DNA of 64,000 nucleotides from Limnohabitans sp. Jir72 (GCF_003063575.1 NZ_NESC01000004.1:62001-126000), one strand, 5' to 3'; shown: positions 30,094-39,255, counted from the stretch's first letter. Numbers and translations: made by a program. The notes: generated from the sequence alone by a model not told the origin.

Positions 30094-30903
30094 ATGCACA
30101 ACGTCAACCCAAGCACCGTATCAAATCACACCCTGGGTGCCATCACGGTCGATGGCGTGAGTTTGAGTTTTGATGGGACCAACCCTGTCTTGTTTGACGT
30201 CTCATTGCACATCCAACAAGGTGAATTTGTGTCTTTGGTCGGCCCGAGTGGGTGCGGCAAAACAACGCTGCTCAACATGGCCGCGGGCTTGGTGGCGCAG
30301 ACCGGCAAAGGCAGCATCCAAGTGGCTGGCACCGCGCCAGTGCAAGGCAATCCGCAAGTTGGCTACATGCTGGCCCGCGACAGTCTGTTGCCTTGGAAGA
30401 CGGCATTGGGCAATGCCATGTTTGGCATGCAAGTGCGCGGCGTGCCGCGTGCACAAGCGCAAGAGCGTGCCCAAGCCATGTTGCAAGAGGTGGGTTTGGC
30501 AGGATTTGAAAATGCTTACCCCAAGGCCTTATCACACGGCATGCGCCAGCGGGTGGCGCTGGCCCGTACCTTCGCCTTGGGCTCTTCTGTGCTCTTGATG
30601 GACGAGCCGTTTGGTGCGCTGGATGCACAAACCAAACTGCAATTGGAAGACCTGCTGCTTCGCTTGTGCCAACAACACAAGCAGTCGGTGCTGTTTGTCA
30701 CGCACGATTTGTCTGAGGCTGTCGCCGTGTCTGACCGCGTGGTGGTGATGACTTCGAGACCTGGGCGGATCGTCGCCGACATTGCGATCGATTTGCCACG
30801 TCCGCGGTCTATCCGCGAGTTGCAGAAAGATCCGCACTTTCACGAACTGTATGCGCAGATCTGGTCTCACCTTGAATCTGGCTGGAGCAAACATGAAGGT
30901 TGA
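30094..30903 (+). CDS. ABC transporter ATPase (SsuB/TauB-like)
   Basis: Cytoplasmic ATPase of 269 residues. Walker A is VGPSGCGKTTLLNMAAG, the signature is [20 protein letters not shown] and Walker B is VLLMDEPFGALD. The signature begins LSHGM rather than LSGGM, the form seen in many SsuB/TauB relatives. It starts 3 bp after the binding-protein stop and its end overlaps the permease start by 11 bp. Confidence 0.92.
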   Translation: MHNVNPSTVSNHTLGAITVDGVSLSFDGTNPVLFDVSLHIQQGEFVSLVGPSGCGKTTLLNMAAGLVAQTGKGSIQVAGTAPVQGNPQVGYMLARDSLLPWKTALGNAMFGMQVRGVPRAQAQERAQAMLQEVGLAGFENAYPKALSHGMRQRVALARTFALGSSVLLMDEPFGALDAQTKLQLEDLLLRLCQQHKQSVLFVTHDLSEAVAVSDRVVVMTSRPGRIVADIAIDLPRPRSIRELQKDPHFHELYAQIWSHLESGWSKHEG

Positions 30904-31648
30904 AAAATTGAAGTGGGCCACAGCACACCTGGCCTTCATCGGCTTGCTGTTGGCATTGGGCGAATGGCTCACTGTCAACCGCTGGCTAGATCCTACGTTT
31001 GTGGGGCAACCCAGCGGGGTCCTCAAGTTCTTATGGAACAACATCACCTCGGGGCAGCTCTGGGTGGACATGGGCTGGACCATGGCCGGCACCTTGATTT
31101 CTTTCTCACTGGGCAGTGTGGCCGCCATATCCGTAGGACTGTTGTTTGTGGGGTTTCCAAAGTTTGAGAGGTTCCTTGATCCCTATTTGAACGCGATGAA
31201 CGTGATGCCACGCATTGCGTTGGCACCGCTGTTCATTTTGTGGTTTGGCTTAGGGCTTGGGTCAAAGATTGCGCTGGGTTTCAGCTTGACTTTCTTCATT
31301 GTGTTGTCCAGCACAGTCGCAGGCATTCGTGGCGTCAGTCAAGACCATGTGACCCTTTGCAAGACCTTGGGCGCCAGCGCAGTGTCCACCTTCTTTCAGG
31401 TCACGCTGCCCGGTGCGGTGCCCGTGATTTTCTCGGGCCTGCGCCTGGGCTTGATCTATTCACTTTTGGGCGTGATCGGTGCAGAAATCATTGCCTCAGA
31501 AAAGGGCCTTGGCCAGTCACTGGCCTATTTGGGCTCAACGTTTGAGGTCAATGGCGTGATGGCCCTGCTCTTGGTCTTGGCCATGATCGGCGTCAGTGTG
31601 ATGAAAACCATGACTTGGCTTGAAAAACGTTTGTTGCATTGGCAATGA
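30893..31648 (+). CDS. ABC transporter permease (SsuC/TauC-like)
   Basis: Inner-membrane permease of 251 residues and about six helices. The BPD_transp_1 coupling loop is visible as CKTLGASAVSTFFQVTLPGAVP. The start MKVEKLKWATAHLAF at 30893 overlaps the ATPase stop; the 37 extra ORF codons lie inside the ATPase gene. It forms an importer with the two preceding genes. Confidence 0.92.
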   Translation: MKVEKLKWATAHLAFIGLLLALGEWLTVNRWLDPTFVGQPSGVLKFLWNNITSGQLWVDMGWTMAGTLISFSLGSVAAISVGLLFVGFPKFERFLDPYLNAMNVMPRIALAPLFILWFGLGLGSKIALGFSLTFFIVLSSTVAGIRGVSQDHVTLCKTLGASAVSTFFQVTLPGAVPVIFSGLRLGLIYSLLGVIGAEIIASEKGLGQSLAYLGSTFEVNGVMALLLVLAMIGVSVMKTMTWLEKRLLHWQ

Positions 31649-31746
31649 ACGCGGCACTTTGGAACGCGACCTGTCAAACACCACGGTTCAAAAAACCATC
31701 TCAGTAGATTCAACCGACTCTTCAAACACAAGGAAAGTGACCCCAC

Positions 31747-32673
31747 ATGGCGAATACAAAACCCCTGAAATTGATCAACATTGCCAAACGGTACAAGCAC
31801 ATCACGCCTGTTCCGCGCATGCCCAACTTCGCAGCTTGGATCGAAGGTGTGGACTTGACCAAGCCATTGAGCAAAGCGGTGCAAGCTGAATTGCGTCAAG
31901 CCTTGTTCGATTTCGAAGTGATTTTCTTTCGACCGCAAGTCATCACACCCGATCAGCACATTGCCTTGGCCAAAGTGTTTGGTCCTTTGTCCTCGGGTTC
32001 TTATTTTGATCGGCATCCGGATGCACCAGACTTGGAGGTCATCACCTCTGACCCTGAGCGTCCGCCCTCCATTGACAATTGGCACACCGACATCAGCTGG
32101 AAACCTCGTCCGCCTTTAGGTACGGCGATTCAGATCACCGTCACACCACCCGCCGGGGGCAATACCTGCTGGATCAGCACCAGCAAGGCCTACGATTGGT
32201 TGTCTCCTGGCATGAAGAAATACCTGGATGGGCTGACCGCCGTCCACAGTTGGGAGGTTTCCGGCTTTCGGGAAGCCCTGGGCAAACGCGGTGACGAGGC
32301 ACTCATTGCGGCCATCAAAGCCTTCAAACCCGTGGTGCACCCGGTCGTGCGCGTGAACCCGGATTCCAAGCGCAAGTGCATTTTTGTCAACAGCGATTTC
32401 ACCCGCAACATTCAAGGCGTCGATCGCCATGAAGCGGTGGGCATCCTCAGATTCCTGCTGGATTGGATGAAAAAGCCCGAATTCATGGTCCACCACCAAT
32501 GGGAAGCGCACGGCATTGCCATTTGGGACAACCGTTCAACCCAGCACTATGCAGTGGCCGACTACTGGCCTCACAACCGCGTCAATCAGCGCGTCACCTT
32601 CGATGAGCCAGGCGTCAAAGCCGACAAAGTCAGTGTGAATCAAAAGGTGTTGGGCGGTAAGAAACTCACCTGA
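31747..32673 (+). CDS. TauD/TfdA-family Fe(II)/2-oxoglutarate dioxygenase
   Basis: A 308-residue dioxygenase. The iron ligands are in NWHTDISWKPRPP (His-x-Asp) and in the distal STQHYAVADYWPHNR. Arg in RVNQRVTF is placed to bind 2-oxoglutarate. The opening GVDLTKPLSKAVQAELRQAL and HIALAKVFGPLS match TauD. AAGGAAAGTG precedes the ATG. With the SsuABC/TauABC-like importer it suggests uptake and oxygenative cleavage of one compound, such as a sulfonate or an aryloxy acid. The real substrate is unknown. Confidence 0.9.
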   Translation: MANTKPLKLINIAKRYKHITPVPRMPNFAAWIEGVDLTKPLSKAVQAELRQALFDFEVIFFRPQVITPDQHIALAKVFGPLSSGSYFDRHPDAPDLEVITSDPERPPSIDNWHTDISWKPRPPLGTAIQITVTPPAGGNTCWISTSKAYDWLSPGMKKYLDGLTAVHSWEVSGFREALGKRGDEALIAAIKAFKPVVHPVVRVNPDSKRKCIFVNSDFTRNIQGVDRHEAVGILRFLLDWMKKPEFMVHHQWEAHGIAIWDNRSTQHYAVADYWPHNRVNQRVTFDEPGVKADKVSVNQKVLGGKKLT

Positions 32674-32684
32674 TTTTTGGAACC

Positions 32685-32731
32685 GCTGTCATCTGATCCG
32701 CTCACAAAAAGTGGACTGAATGGATGACAGC
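32685..32731. terminator. Long inverted repeat between convergent genes
   Basis: GCTGTCATC and GATGACAGC are perfect 9-bp arms separated by 29 nt. A second stem, TCCGCT with AGTGGA (one G-T pair), lies inside. It falls between the dioxygenase and SDR stop codons and may end transcription from one or both sides. No T tract. Confidence 0.45.
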
Positions 32732-32766
32732 CACTCCAAATTTTCAGCACCGACCTTTACCCTGCT

Positions 32767-33567
32767 TCAATACGTCCCCGGATAAGCCCCACCATCCGCC
32801 AACACGTTCTGGCCCGTCATGTAGGCCGCGTGCTGGCTGCACAAGAAGGCGCAGATCGCCCCAAACTCTTGCGGGTTGCCATAGCGCCCGGCCGGGATTT
32901 GCGCTTGCTGGATGGCGCGCATTTCTTCCACCGTTTTGCCTTGCTTTTGCGCCATCGCGGGCAGCGTGGAGCGGATGCGGTCGGTGTCGAACTTGCCGGG
33001 CAGCAGGTTGTTGATGGTGACGCCCTGGCCCGCGATCTTGCTGCGCGAGGTGCCGGCCACAAAACCGGTCAGGCCACTGCGGGCACCATTGGACAAGCCG
33101 AGCACATCAATGGGCGACTTCACTGAGCTGGAGGTGATGTTCACAATGCGTCCAAAGCCGCGCGCGGCCATGCCGTCCACCGTGGCTTTGATCAGCTCAA
33201 TCGGTGTGAGCATGTTGGCGTCGATGGCCTTGATCCACGCGTCGCGGTCCCAGTCGCGGAAGTCGCCTGGGGGTGGGCCGCCAGCGTTGGTGACCACGAT
33301 GTCGTAGTCTTTGCCGGGGCCGCCCGCCACGTTCCAGATGGCTTCGCGTCCGGCTTCGGTGGTGATGTCTTGAGCCACAGCGATCAATTTCACCTTACTG
33401 CCTGTTTCGGCACGTAAGTCGTCGACTGCCTTGTTCAGCACCTCAGCGCCCCGCGCCACCATGACCACGTTCACGCCTTCAAGGGCCAAGGCGCGTGCAC
33501 ATCCCCAGCCCAAGCCTTTGCTCGCGCCGCCCACCAAAGCCCATTTGCCTGCAATGCCCAAATCCAT
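32767..33567 (-). CDS. SDR-family oxidoreductase, atypical active site
   Basis: Short-chain dehydrogenase fold of 266 residues. The cofactor site is LVGGASKGLGWGCARALA, NAG occurs in IVVTNAGGPPPG and the substrate-loop Ser in VNITSSSVKSP. The normal YxxxK is replaced: the aligned segment LSNGARSGLTGF gives Ser and Arg in place of Tyr and Lys. It may therefore lack classical oxidoreductase activity. CAGGAGATCAAC precedes the ATG. Last gene of the Bug-ggt-DMT-SDR run on the minus strand. Confidence 0.88.
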   Translation of the reverse strand: MDLGIAGKWALVGGASKGLGWGCARALALEGVNVVMVARGAEVLNKAVDDLRAETGSKVKLIAVAQDITTEAGREAIWNVAGGPGKDYDIVVTNAGGPPPGDFRDWDRDAWIKAIDANMLTPIELIKATVDGMAARGFGRIVNITSSSVKSPIDVLGLSNGARSGLTGFVAGTSRSKIAGQGVTINNLLPGKFDTDRIRSTLPAMAQKQGKTVEEMRAIQQAQIPAGRYGNPQEFGAICAFLCSQHAAYMTGQNVLADGGAYPGTY

Positions 33568-33583
33568 GTTGATCTCCTGAAAG

Positions 33584-34486
33584 TTAATTTGTGCGGCCCG
33601 CTGGCCGCGTCACCCAAAACACACCACTGACCACCAAACAGGTGCCCGCAATGACCCATGCATTGAAGGGCTCATCCAGAATCAGCACACCCATCAAAAT
33701 CGTTGACATGGGGCCGATCATGCCTGTCTGCGCCGTCAGGCCCGGGCCAATCCTCTCAATGGCCATCATGACCAGCAGCACCGGCAAGGCGGTGCAGACC
33801 GTGGCATTGAGCAGCGACAGCCACAGCACCGGCTCGGCCACCTGCGCAGCGGCCCAAGGCCGCAAGAGTGCAAACTGCAACAGGCAAAAAAAGCAGGCCG
33901 CCGACGAAGCCAGCCCCGCCAGCCGCAAAGAGCCCAGGCGTTGCACCATTTGACCGCTGTAGGTCAGGTAAACGGCGTACGTGATCGCGCTGGAAAACAC
34001 CAAAAAGGCTCCCAATGCTGCATGCGTACCGGCCAGACTGACTTCGTGCCCGAACACCAGCAAGACACCGGAGTAACTGATGGCCATGGCCATGCCTTGG
34101 CGGGTGCTGATGCGTTTTTTAAACAAGCACCAGCCCAGCACCAACACCAGCGTGGGGTTGAGGTACAAGATCAATCGCTCCAGCGAAGCGCTGACAAAAG
34201 CCAGCCCCCAGAAATCCAGAAAGCTCGACAGGTAATAACCGCAAAAACCCAGGCCCACCACGCCCAGCCAATCGCGGCGTGTGAGTGCGGCTTTGCCCCG
34301 CCCAGCCCACCAGGCCATGAGCAAAAACATGGGCAAGGCAAACAGCATGCGGTACATCAGCAACGTGACCGCATCCACCCCGTGGCGGTAAGCCAGTTTG
34401 ACGATGATGGCCTTGCCGCTGAACGCGATGGAGCCTGCTGCGGCCAGCAACAGGCCTGAGGTCATCTTCGGTGAGTGCGTCGCCAT
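33584..34486 (-). CDS. DMT-superfamily (EamA) transporter
   Basis: Inner-membrane carrier of 300 residues with ten hydrophobic stretches. LLLAAAGSIAFSGKAIIVKLAY begins the first half, and GPMSTILMGVLILDEPFNAW lies in the last helices. The ATG at 34486 shares one base with the gamma-glutamyltransferase stop (TGATG), so the two are coupled. The TTG at 34489 used in the ORF track is unnecessary. It probably moves a product or substrate of the neighbouring enzyme. Confidence 0.87.
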   Translation of the reverse strand: MATHSPKMTSGLLLAAAGSIAFSGKAIIVKLAYRHGVDAVTLLMYRMLFALPMFLLMAWWAGRGKAALTRRDWLGVVGLGFCGYYLSSFLDFWGLAFVSASLERLILYLNPTLVLVLGWCLFKKRISTRQGMAMAISYSGVLLVFGHEVSLAGTHAALGAFLVFSSAITYAVYLTYSGQMVQRLGSLRLAGLASSAACFFCLLQFALLRPWAAAQVAEPVLWLSLLNATVCTALPVLLVMMAIERIGPGLTAQTGMIGPMSTILMGVLILDEPFNAWVIAGTCLVVSGVFWVTRPAGRTN

Positions 34487-36108
34487 CAAAAGCCCACCGC
34501 CTGCCCATCACGGCGCGGGTCGCTGGCGGCCATGTAACCCTCCACACCCGGATCGCCCATGCGCCAGATGAACTGGCCTGCGCCAAAGTCTTGGTACGAG
34601 TCGTTGATGATGTCCAGTTCGTGGCCACGGGCGATCAAGCCTTGGACGGTCTGGGCGTTCATGGCGGCTTCGACGTTGATGTTCATGCCGGTGTTGTAGC
34701 GCCAGCGCGGTGCGTCGCAAGCGGCTTGCGGGTTCTGGTTGTAGTCGAGCATGCGCACCAGCGTTTGCATGTGGCCCTGAGGCTGCATGTTGCCGCCCAT
34801 CACGCCATAGCTCATGACCGGCTGGCCGTCTTGGGTCAGGAAGGCCGGGATGATGGTCTGGAAAGGCCGCTTGCCGGGCATGACCAGATTGGCGGTGTTG
34901 GGGCCTTGGGGGTTGGTGCTGAAACCATGGCCCCGGTTTTGCAGGCTGATGCCGTAGGTCGGCTCCACCACGCCCGAGCCAAAGCCCATGTAATTGCTCT
35001 GAATGAAGCTGACCATCATGCCGTTCTCGTCGGCCGCCGTCAGGTAAATCGTGCCGCCCTTGACCGGGTTGCCCGCCTGGAAGTTTTGCGCTTTTTTCAG
35101 GTCAATGAGCTTGGCACGGCTGGCCAGATAGGCCGGGTCGAGCATCTGCTCGGGTGTGACTTCCATGTAGCGCGGATCGGCCACATAGCGGTACACATCG
35201 GCAAAGGCAAGTTTCATGGCTTCGATTTGCAGATGCTGCGAATCCACGCCATCCACTTTGTGGCTGGCCAGGTCAAAGTTGGACAGGATGCCCAAGGCGA
35301 TCAGCGCGGCGATGCCCTGCCCGTTGGGCGGGATCTCGTGCAGGGTGTAGCCCCGGTAGTCTTGTGCAATGGGCTTGACCCACTCGGGTTTGAAGTCGGC
35401 CAGGTCTTTGGCGGTGATGCTGCCGCCGTTTTCCTTGGCGAACTTTTCAATCGCTTGAGCAATCTCACCGCCATACAGGGCCTGGCCCTTGGTGGCCGCA
35501 ATGGCTTTCAGGCCCCGCGCCGCGTTCTTGAACTGGAACAACTCACCCACTTCGGGCGCACGGCCCCAAGGCAAAAAGCTTTGCGCAAAACCGGGCTGCG
35601 ACTGCAGCTCGGGCGTGGCGGCCGCCCATTTTTGCTGCACCACCACCGGCATCAAATAGCCGCGCTCGGCCACATCGATGGCAGGTTCCAGCAAGTCGGC
35701 AAAAGGCAGCTTGCCAAATCGCTCACTCAAAGCGACCCAGCCCGCCACGGCACCGGGCACGGTGACCGAGTCGAAGCCGCGCTTCGGCGGAGTGGCCGCG
35801 TCGGCACCGTATTTGCGGTGGAAGTATTCAGGCGTCCAGGTGGCCGGGGCGGGGCCGGACGAATTCAAACCGTGCAGTTCTTTGCCGTCCCACAAAATGG
35901 CAAACGCGTCCGAACCCAAGCCGCAACTCACGGGCTCGGTCAGGGTGATGACGGCTGCAGCGGCGATGGCGGCATCGACCGCGTTGCCGCCCTTGAGCAT
36001 CATGCGCAGGCCCGCCTGCGCGGCCAATGGGTGCGAGGTGGACACGATGTTGCGCGCAAACAGCGGCAAACGGGTGCTGGTGTAGGGGTATTGGTTTTGA
36101 AAATGCAT
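34486..36108 (-). CDS. ggt: Gamma-glutamyltransferase family protein
   Basis: Ntn-hydrolase of 540 residues from MHFQNQYPYTSTRLPLFARN. LKGGNAVDAAIAAAAVITLTEP is the family signature in the large-subunit half. The self-cleavage site and nucleophile are expected at the Thr of GGTIYLTAADENGMMVSF. The usual T-x-H after it is T-I-Y here. There is no signal peptide, so it resembles cytoplasmic YwrD-like members. The 90 upstream ORF codons overlap the Bug gene in another frame. Cleavage or transfer of gamma-glutamyl groups, or a related amide hydrolysis, is expected. Confidence 0.9.
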   Translation of the reverse strand: MHFQNQYPYTSTRLPLFARNIVSTSHPLAAQAGLRMMLKGGNAVDAAIAAAAVITLTEPVSCGLGSDAFAILWDGKELHGLNSSGPAPATWTPEYFHRKYGADAATPPKRGFDSVTVPGAVAGWVALSERFGKLPFADLLEPAIDVAERGYLMPVVVQQKWAAATPELQSQPGFAQSFLPWGRAPEVGELFQFKNAARGLKAIAATKGQALYGGEIAQAIEKFAKENGGSITAKDLADFKPEWVKPIAQDYRGYTLHEIPPNGQGIAALIALGILSNFDLASHKVDGVDSQHLQIEAMKLAFADVYRYVADPRYMEVTPEQMLDPAYLASRAKLIDLKKAQNFQAGNPVKGGTIYLTAADENGMMVSFIQSNYMGFGSGVVEPTYGISLQNRGHGFSTNPQGPNTANLVMPGKRPFQTIIPAFLTQDGQPVMSYGVMGGNMQPQGHMQTLVRMLDYNQNPQAACDAPRWRYNTGMNINVEAAMNAQTVQGLIARGHELDIINDSYQDFGAGQFIWRMGDPGVEGYMAASDPRRDGQAVGF

Positions 36109-36109
36109 G

Positions 36110-37087
36110 TCAGTCCAGTGTGATCTTGCGTTCACTGATGATTTTTTTCCATTTGGCCGATTCTCTGGCCAGCATGGCGGTGAATTGGGCAGGCGTACCG
36201 CCCACAGACTCGATGCCCAGGCGTTGCAGTTTGTCGATGACTTCGGGGTCTTGCAGCACCTGGTTGGCAGCGGTGTTGACGCGGCTGACCACATCGGCGG
36301 GCAAGCCCTTGGGGCCAAACAAGCCAAACCAGGTGTTGGATTCGTAGCCGGGCAAGACATCGGCAATCGGCGGCACACCAGGTGCCAGCGGCGTGGCTTT
36401 GAGTGTGGTCACACCCAGCGCACGCAAGCGGCCATCGCGCACATGCGGCAAACCGGTGGGCAAGCTGTCAAACAGCACATCCAGCTTGCCACTGACCAAA
36501 TCGGGAATGGCCAAGGCCGTTCCTTTGTAGGGGATGTGCACCACAAACAGATCGGCCTGCGCCTTGAACAACTCGGCCGTCAACTGCACGATGGTGCCGT
36601 TGCCGCTCGATGCGTAGTTCAAACGGCCTGGGTTCTTCTTGGCGTAGTCGATCCATTCCTTGACGGTTTTGGCAGGCGAGCTGTTGGGCACCAGCATGAT
36701 GCTGGGCGCATTGCCCACCTGGCTGATGGGCGTGAAATCTTTCACCGCGTCATAGGGCATGCGCGGATTCAAATTGGGGCCAATCGAATGGGTGCTGGAG
36801 GTGGCCAACAACAAGGTGTAGCCATCGGCCACCGCTTTGGCGGCCAGGTCTGAGCCCAAAGTGCCTCCGGCCCCGGGCCGGTTTTCGACCACCAGCGATT
36901 GGCCGAGTTTTTCACCGAGTTTTTGCGACAAGGTCCGGGCGAACAAATCGGTGGCACCGCCAGCTGGGAAAGGCACGATCAAACGCAGGGGCTTGCTGGG
37001 GTACGTGGCCTGGGCCTGCACCTGTTGGGCTGCGCCCAAGGCACAGCCTGCGAGCCACAACATGGCCATCAGTCGTCGTCTTTGCAT
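36110..37087 (-). CDS. Tripartite tricarboxylate transporter substrate-binding protein (Bug family)
   Basis: Periplasmic Bug-type binding protein of 325 residues. MQRRRLMAMLWLAGCALGAA is a signal peptide ending VQA-QATYPSKPLRLIVPFPAGG, the hallmark Bug N-terminus. RPGAGGTLGSDLAAKA and NYASSGNGTIVQLTAELFK are also typical. It lies one base before the gamma-glutamyltransferase start, while the TctAB membrane genes lie upstream behind a terminator. It may serve the enzyme operon as solute receptor or sensor rather than belong to this TctAB pair. Confidence 0.93.
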   Translation of the reverse strand: MQRRRLMAMLWLAGCALGAAQQVQAQATYPSKPLRLIVPFPAGGATDLFARTLSQKLGEKLGQSLVVENRPGAGGTLGSDLAAKAVADGYTLLLATSSTHSIGPNLNPRMPYDAVKDFTPISQVGNAPSIMLVPNSSPAKTVKEWIDYAKKNPGRLNYASSGNGTIVQLTAELFKAQADLFVVHIPYKGTALAIPDLVSGKLDVLFDSLPTGLPHVRDGRLRALGVTTLKATPLAPGVPPIADVLPGYESNTWFGLFGPKGLPADVVSRVNTAANQVLQDPEVIDKLQRLGIESVGGTPAQFTAMLARESAKWKKIISERKITLD

Positions 37088-37195
37088 GGGATGTCCTGAT
37101 TCAAACCGTCGATGTGGGCCATGTTGAAGGGGTCTTGATTTTGTCAGAGGCCGCAAGACCTGGTGCATCCACAGGTGACAGCCCGCATGCCCCAT

Positions 37196-37220
37196 GAAAA
37201 ACGGCCTCACAGGGAGGCCG
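37196..37220 (-). terminator. Rho-independent terminator of tctB-tctA
   Basis: CGGCCTC and GAGGCCG form a 7-bp stem with a 5-nt loop. On the minus strand it is followed by TTTTTC. It lies 22 bp after the tctA stop and separates tctBA from the Bug-ggt operon. Confidence 0.82.
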
Positions 37221-37241
37221 CTTGTTCAGGTCAAACGTTCA

Positions 37242-38756
37242 TCATTCTTCGACGAATGCTTCTTCTCGCTTGGACTTCACAGCAGGCAAGAGCACGATGA
37301 TCAGCAAGACCAGTGCCGCCGCCAACAGGCTGGCCGACAGGGGACGTGTCACGAACACGCTCCAGTCGCCACGCGAGAGCAACATGGCGCGGCGCAGGTT
37401 TTCTTCCATCATTGGGCCGAGGATGAAACCCAACAGCAAAGGTGCAGGCTCCACACCGAGCTTGATGAAGGTGTAACCGATCACACCGAACATGGCCACC
37501 ATCCAGATGTCGAAGGTGTTGTTGTTGGTCGAGTACACACCGATCGCGCAGAACAGCACGATGGCGGGGAACAACCAGCGGTAGGGCACCGTCAGCAACT
37601 TGATCCACATGCCGATCAAAGGCAGGTTCAAGATCACGAGCATGGCGTTACCAATCCACATGGAGGCGATCAAGCCCCAGAACAACTCGGGGTTGCTGGT
37701 CATCACTTGAGGACCGGGCTGGATGTTGTGGATCGTCATGGCACCCACCATCAAAGCCATCACGGCGTTGGGCGGAATGCCCAAGGTCAGCAATGGAATG
37801 AAGGAGGTTTGTGAACCGGCGTTGTTGGCCGACTCAGGCGCTGCCACACCACGGATGTTGCCCTGACCGAAAGGCACTTCGCCTTTGCGCAGCTTGGTTT
37901 TCTTCTCGATGGTGTAGGCCGCAAACGCCGCCAGCAAGGCACCGCCACCAGGCAAGATGCCCAAGATGGAGCCAATGGCTGTGCCACGCAAAACTGCAGG
38001 CACCATGTTCCTGAAATCTTCCGCTGTGGGCATGAGGCCCTGCACTTTGCCGGTGAAGACTTCGCGGTCTTCTTCTTTTTGCGACAAGTTGGAGATGATC
38101 TCGCCGTAGCCAAACACACCCATGGCGATCACGATGAAGCCAACCCCATCGGTCAACTCGGGGATGTCGAAGCTGAAACGGGCCACACCCGAGTTCACGT
38201 CGGTGCCCACCAAGCCCAGCAACAAGCCCAGCACGATCATGGCCACAGCCTTGAGCAAGGAGCCCGAAGCCAACACCACTGCGCCGATCAAGCCCAAGAT
38301 CATGAGCGAGAAGTATTCAGCAGGGCCGAACTTGAAAGCCACTTCGGTCAAAGGTGCAGCGAATGCAGCCAAGATCAAAGTGCCGACGCAACCGGCAAAG
38401 AACGAGCCCAGACCGGCAGCGGCCAAGGCCGGACCTGCACGGCCCTTGCGGGCCATCTGGTAGCCGTCGATCACGGTCACCACCGACGAAGATTCGCCAG
38501 GCAGGTTGACCAAGATCGCGGTGGTGGAGCCGCCGTACTGGGCACCGTAGTAAATACCGGCCAGCATGATCAGCGCCGCCACAGGGGGCAGCGCGTAAGT
38601 GGCAGGCAGCAACATGGCAATCGTGGCCACAGGGCCGATGCCTGGCAACACGCCAATCAAGGTGCCCAGCAAGCAGCCGATGAACGCGTAAATCAGGTTC
38701 TGGAAGGTGAACGCCACCCCAAAACCGAGGGACAGGTTATTGATCAGATCGGTCAT
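37242..38756 (-). CDS. tctA: Tripartite tricarboxylate transporter large permease TctA
   Basis: Inner-membrane protein of 504 residues with about eleven to twelve helices. GTLIGVLPGIGPVATIAMLLPA and YYGAQYGGSTTAILVNLPGE are the TctA signatures, with the second copy GSILGILPGGGALLAAFAAY in the other half. It uses a proton or cation gradient and a Bug protein to import carboxylates. It follows tctB by 10 bp. Confidence 0.96.
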   Translation of the reverse strand: MTDLINNLSLGFGVAFTFQNLIYAFIGCLLGTLIGVLPGIGPVATIAMLLPATYALPPVAALIMLAGIYYGAQYGGSTTAILVNLPGESSSVVTVIDGYQMARKGRAGPALAAAGLGSFFAGCVGTLILAAFAAPLTEVAFKFGPAEYFSLMILGLIGAVVLASGSLLKAVAMIVLGLLLGLVGTDVNSGVARFSFDIPELTDGVGFIVIAMGVFGYGEIISNLSQKEEDREVFTGKVQGLMPTAEDFRNMVPAVLRGTAIGSILGILPGGGALLAAFAAYTIEKKTKLRKGEVPFGQGNIRGVAAPESANNAGSQTSFIPLLTLGIPPNAVMALMVGAMTIHNIQPGPQVMTSNPELFWGLIASMWIGNAMLVILNLPLIGMWIKLLTVPYRWLFPAIVLFCAIGVYSTNNNTFDIWMVAMFGVIGYTFIKLGVEPAPLLLGFILGPMMEENLRRAMLLSRGDWSVFVTRPLSASLLAAALVLLIIVLLPAVKSKREEAFVEE

Positions 38757-38766
38757 GAATAACTCC

Positions 38767-39255
38767 TCAGCCGACGATGAAGGTTGGCCACACGGGGAAC
38801 TGCAGTTTCAGCAGCATGATGAACGCCAGGTAGCTGCCGATCGACAACACCACGGACAGGATCAGCACTTCTTTGAGGTTGAAGGTGTCACCCGCCAAGC
38901 TGGCCACAATGGTCACGCCAAAAATGGCAGCAATCAGGCCCATGGCCGGAATACCGACGCTGGGCAGACCGCCCAGCAAGATGCCGAACAACACGTTGGC
39001 GGCGATGATAAAGAACAAAGGTTTCCAGGCCCATGCGCCGATTTTTTCGCCGTCCTGGGTTTCAACCACCAAGGCTTTGAACATGATGGCACCGCCCAGG
39101 ATGGCCAGGATCACACCCAACAGCACCGGGAAGTAACCTGGGCCCATTCGGCCGCCGGAACCAATGCTGTAACTGGTGGCACCGTAGGCAAATGATGCAC
39201 CGACCACGGTGAACATGAGCCCGGAGAAAAAGTCTTTTTGACTCTTGATTTTCAC
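38767..39255 (-). CDS. tctB: Tripartite tricarboxylate transporter small subunit TctB
   Basis: Small membrane subunit of 162 residues and four helices. It reads KIKSQKDFFSGLMFTVVGAS and MGPGYFPVLLGVILAILGGA, both standard TctB. The start is a GTG at 39255, chosen because AGGAGATATCTC stands directly before it; the longer ATG-start ORF has no family support. No tctC follows directly; the nearest Bug protein is beyond tctA and a terminator. Confidence 0.9.
   Translation of the reverse strand: MKIKSQKDFFSGLMFTVVGASFAYGATSYSIGSGGRMGPGYFPVLLGVILAILGGAIMFKALVVETQDGEKIGAWAWKPLFFIIAANVLFGILLGGLPSVGIPAMGLIAAIFGVTIVASLAGDTFNLKEVLILSVVLSIGSYLAFIMLLKLQFPVWPTFIVG

Noticed and set aside
34471-36123. 550-aa plus-strand ORF opposite the gamma-glutamyltransferase
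   Set aside because: An antisense shadow caused by high third-position GC. The minus-strand frame has clear family motifs and this one has none.
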